From positions 1-31,726 of the forward strand of contig JAADYZ010000052.1 of NCBI GenBank assembly GCA_010092775.1: a DNA stretch of 31,726 nucleotides, written 5' to 3'. The DNA is from Chloroflexota bacterium. GTDB lineage: Bacteria; Chloroflexota; Anaerolineae; Aggregatilineales; UBA3940. The notes under the pieces were generated by a model. That model did no database searches. It saw nothing but the letters and a program-made list of their open reading frames with translations, and was not told where the DNA came from. A program made the position numbers and the translations under genes. Positions 30,099 to 31,726 of this stretch are shown in pieces. How positions within the stretch are numbered: position 1 is the first letter of the stretch; the number at the start of each line of letters is the position of its first letter.

Positions 30099-30971
30099 AT
30101 GGCCCCCTCCCGGCAAGCGAATCTCGGTCAGCAGTTCGTGGTTGGCGCCATTATCCTGGTTGCCATCATTGGTACGTTGGCCGCTGCGATCTTGCTCACC
30201 CTGGGTGAGAGTGCCATTGAGACGGCGAACGTCACTCCGACAGCAACAGCCACCCAACTCCTTCCCAGCGCGACAGGTCCCGCCACTCGTGTGACGCAGG
30301 TGACACCATCACCCACCTCAACGGCGACCGTGACCGCCAGCCCGTCGCCAACTCCAGTCACAGCAAGCCCAACCACCACGCCGCATCCGCCCAGCGCCAC
30401 CCCAGAAACCTGCCGGATTCCCGATGCGTGGTTCGCCTATCGAGTCCAGCGGGGCGACACCCTGTCATCAATTGGGCGGCGGGTGGGCCTGAGCGGCATC
30501 CAGTTACAGCGCTCCAACTGCCTGGATAGCAGCACCATCTACGAAGGGCAGTTTGTCTATGTGCCTGTCCAACCAGCCCCAATTGCGACGCCCACCCTTG
30601 CGGCGGGCACGTTGTCGCCTTCGATCACGCCAGTCTTGCCGACACCGGGAGTTACAGCGGGGGCCTGCACGGACCCCAACTCGCGCATTACCTCACCCGC
30701 GCCAGGCAGCATAGTGCGGGGCGTCACCCGCTTATGGGGAAGTGCCCAAACAGAAGCATTTGATTTTTACAAACTGGAGATAAAACCGTCGGGGACCGGT
30801 GATCCATTCGTGACCTTCTACGATAACGATCAACCCATTAGCCAGGACGTCCTACATGATCTCGTCACGACGCGTTGGCCCAACGGCGACTACTTCGTTC
30901 GCTTGGTTGTGGTTGATGTGACAGGCAACTACCCCGAGCGCTGCTCGGTCCTCTACACCTTTGCTAACTAG
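30099..30971 (+). CDS. Membrane-anchored LysM domain protein
   Basis: Probable extracytoplasmic cell-wall or glycan-binding protein, 290 aa. Seen: an N-terminal anchor helix (about 14-36, FVVGAIILVAIIGTLAAAILL), a Thr/Pro/Ser-rich spacer (about 44-103), one LysM domain (about 112-155; YRVQRGDTLSSIGRRVGLSGIQLQRSNCLDSSTIYEGQFVYVP) that binds N-acetylglucosamine polymers such as peptidoglycan, a second Pro/Thr linker, and a C-terminal beta-rich domain (about 187-290; SRITSPAPGSIVRGVTRLWGSA, DYFVRLVVVDVTGNYPERCSV) resembling Ig-like surface modules. It begins 9 bases after the kinase-like gene and is probably in its operon. Its 3' end overlaps the convergent acidic-protein gene by 4 bases. No Shine-Dalgarno is obvious. 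Confidence 0.88.
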   Translation: MAPSRQANLGQQFVVGAIILVAIIGTLAAAILLTLGESAIETANVTPTATATQLLPSATGPATRVTQVTPSPTSTATVTASPSPTPVTASPTTTPHPPSATPETCRIPDAWFAYRVQRGDTLSSIGRRVGLSGIQLQRSNCLDSSTIYEGQFVYVPVQPAPIATPTLAAGTLSPSITPVLPTPGVTAGACTDPNSRITSPAPGSIVRGVTRLWGSAQTEAFDFYKLEIKPSGTGDPFVTFYDNDQPISQDVLHDLVTTRWPNGDYFVRLVVVDVTGNYPERCSVLYTFAN

Positions 30972-31707
30972 GTTAGTTCCTCGTCATCCAGCGCACCTTC
31001 ATCCCAGTCTTCTTCCTCATCGCTGAATGAGGTTTCGCTGTCAGCCTGATCATGATCAACCGCGAGCTCATCTTCAAGGTCGCCGCCGCTGAATTCCTCG
31101 TCTTCGTCGAGATCATCGTAGATGGCCTCATCATAGACGGCGGGCAGTTCATCGGGTACATCAATGCGCTCATAGGCGTCCGTTGCGTCGTCATAGCGAC
31201 GTTGCGCGACAGGGGTTGGATCGTCAAATCCATCTTCCTCACTGGCTGCTACGTCTTCATTCTGCCGCGCGCGCAGCCCACTGAAGAAGTAGATCGCCCC
31301 CGCGACTATAATGAGTGTGCCTAAGCCAATTAGCAGGTTGGGTATTATGGCCTGTACTCCTCTCGGTTGGACAGACGCTCGGATAGCCTCAAGGTCCGGA
31401 CGCGGAGCAGTATCGTCCCCGGTTGGATTCACTGGTACGTCCGCGACGGTAGTCGGTACGGCGGCTGGAGGCTCGGTGGCCGTAGGATCAACCGGAGTTG
31501 GTGTGACACCTTGATTTGGGTTCGCCTCGCTGCTCGATTCGTCCACAGCGCTTGTCGGCTCAAGCGTGGGCGCTTCGGCAGCACTGTCATCTGTGGCCGC
31601 CTCTTCCGGAATTGGCGTCACCGTCGGAGCGATGGTGGGTGTCGGCAGAACCTGGGCCGGGTCGGGGGTTGGCAGGGTCCCGCCCGATTCAACGGTCACA
31701 TCAGGGG
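30968..31707 (-). CDS. Single-TM hypothetical protein with acidic cytoplasmic tail, 5'-truncated at contig end
   Basis: C-terminal part of a larger protein of unknown family. What is left: a Pro/Thr/Glu-rich, probably extracytoplasmic low-complexity stretch (PTPDPAQVLPTPTIAPTVTP), a single TM helix (about 130 residues in; AIIPNLLIGLGTLIIVAGAIYFFSGL), and a very acidic cytoplasmic tail of about 90 residues (DLDEDEEFSGG, DEEEDWDEGALDDEE). A GTG at 31699 could be taken as the start, but the frame stays open to the junction with the adapter at 31708. The only upstream stop (TAA, 31715-31717) lies inside adapter sequence. The true start is therefore off the contig. The Pro/Thr-then-TM layout suits the membrane-proximal end of a secreted or surface-exposed protein. 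Confidence 0.75.
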
Positions 31708-31726
31708 CTGTCTCTTATACACATCT
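31708..31726. other. Tn5/Nextera mosaic-end adapter sequence (library artefact)
   Basis: The final 19 bases, CTGTCTCTTATACACATCT, are exactly the reverse complement of the Tn5 mosaic end used in Nextera libraries. Its place at the very end of the window shows untrimmed adapter, not a genomic transposon. Confidence 0.97.

Noticed and set aside
31699..31699. GTG as a genuine start of the last minus-strand gene
   Set aside because: The frame is open upstream to the adapter junction; the limiting stop codon belongs to adapter sequence.
31708..31726. Terminal mosaic end as evidence for a natural Tn5-like transposon
   Set aside because: The sequence is the engineered 19-bp mosaic end and there is no transposase or target duplication.
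1..31726. Defence system, biosynthetic cluster, prophage or CRISPR
   Set aside because: No nuclease-toxin pair, phage gene, NRPS/PKS module or regularly spaced repeat was found; most genes are housekeeping or membrane functions.

Overview
The window looks like ordinary bacterial chromosome, most likely from a Chloroflexota (Anaerolineae-like) organism, and is probably one whole metagenome or draft contig. The lineage call is an inference. It rests on moderately high GC with Shine-Dalgarno-led genes, a topoisomerase I with an N-terminal zinc ribbon, an AI-2E/NhaA/YceI mixture, Pro/Thr-rich membrane-anchored proteins with a LysM domain, and tandem M29 aminopeptidases. No rRNA, tRNA, CRISPR array, prophage or insertion sequence was seen. 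The last 19 bases (31708-31726) are exactly the Tn5/Nextera mosaic-end adapter, so the right edge is a library artefact and the last gene is cut there. The first gene is cut at the left edge.

Left part (1-11.7 kb): a 5'-truncated GT4 glycosyltransferase converges on an RqcH/NFACT ribosome-quality-control gene. That gene diverges from a CrtI-type carotenoid desaturase across a 119-base region carrying symmetric promoter hexamers and repeated TGYACA boxes. An ABC1/UbiB kinase-like gene follows. On the minus strand come a small tail-anchored acidic protein with peptide deformylase, an AI-2E family permease and an NhaA antiporter. A 355-base non-coding region leads to a membrane-anchored YceI protein and a receiver-domain protein.

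Middle (11.7-21.7 kb): a minus-strand operon encodes a Tpx-type peroxiredoxin followed by three tandem M29 aminopeptidase paralogues. It diverges, through back-to-back promoters, from a plus-strand run of dNTP triphosphohydrolase, dprA, a mannose-1-phosphate guanylyltransferase and topA. The last two overlap by 4 bases.

Right part (21.7-31.7 kb): a two-TM hypothetical protein converges, at a bidirectional terminator, on the translation/secretion operon ffh-rpsP-khpA-rimM-greA (minus strand). Diverging from ffh is a 1183-residue membrane coiled-coil protein with a histidine-kinase-like C-terminus whose phosphoacceptor His is Gln. It is followed by a membrane-anchored LysM protein, and then by the truncated acidic single-TM protein on the minus strand.

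I did not find a convincing undescribed multi-gene system. The best leads are local: the repeat-bearing carotenoid promoter, the His-less kinase, the peroxiredoxin lacking the usual resolving Cys, the triplicated aminopeptidases, and the start-stop element ahead of the guanylyltransferase gene.
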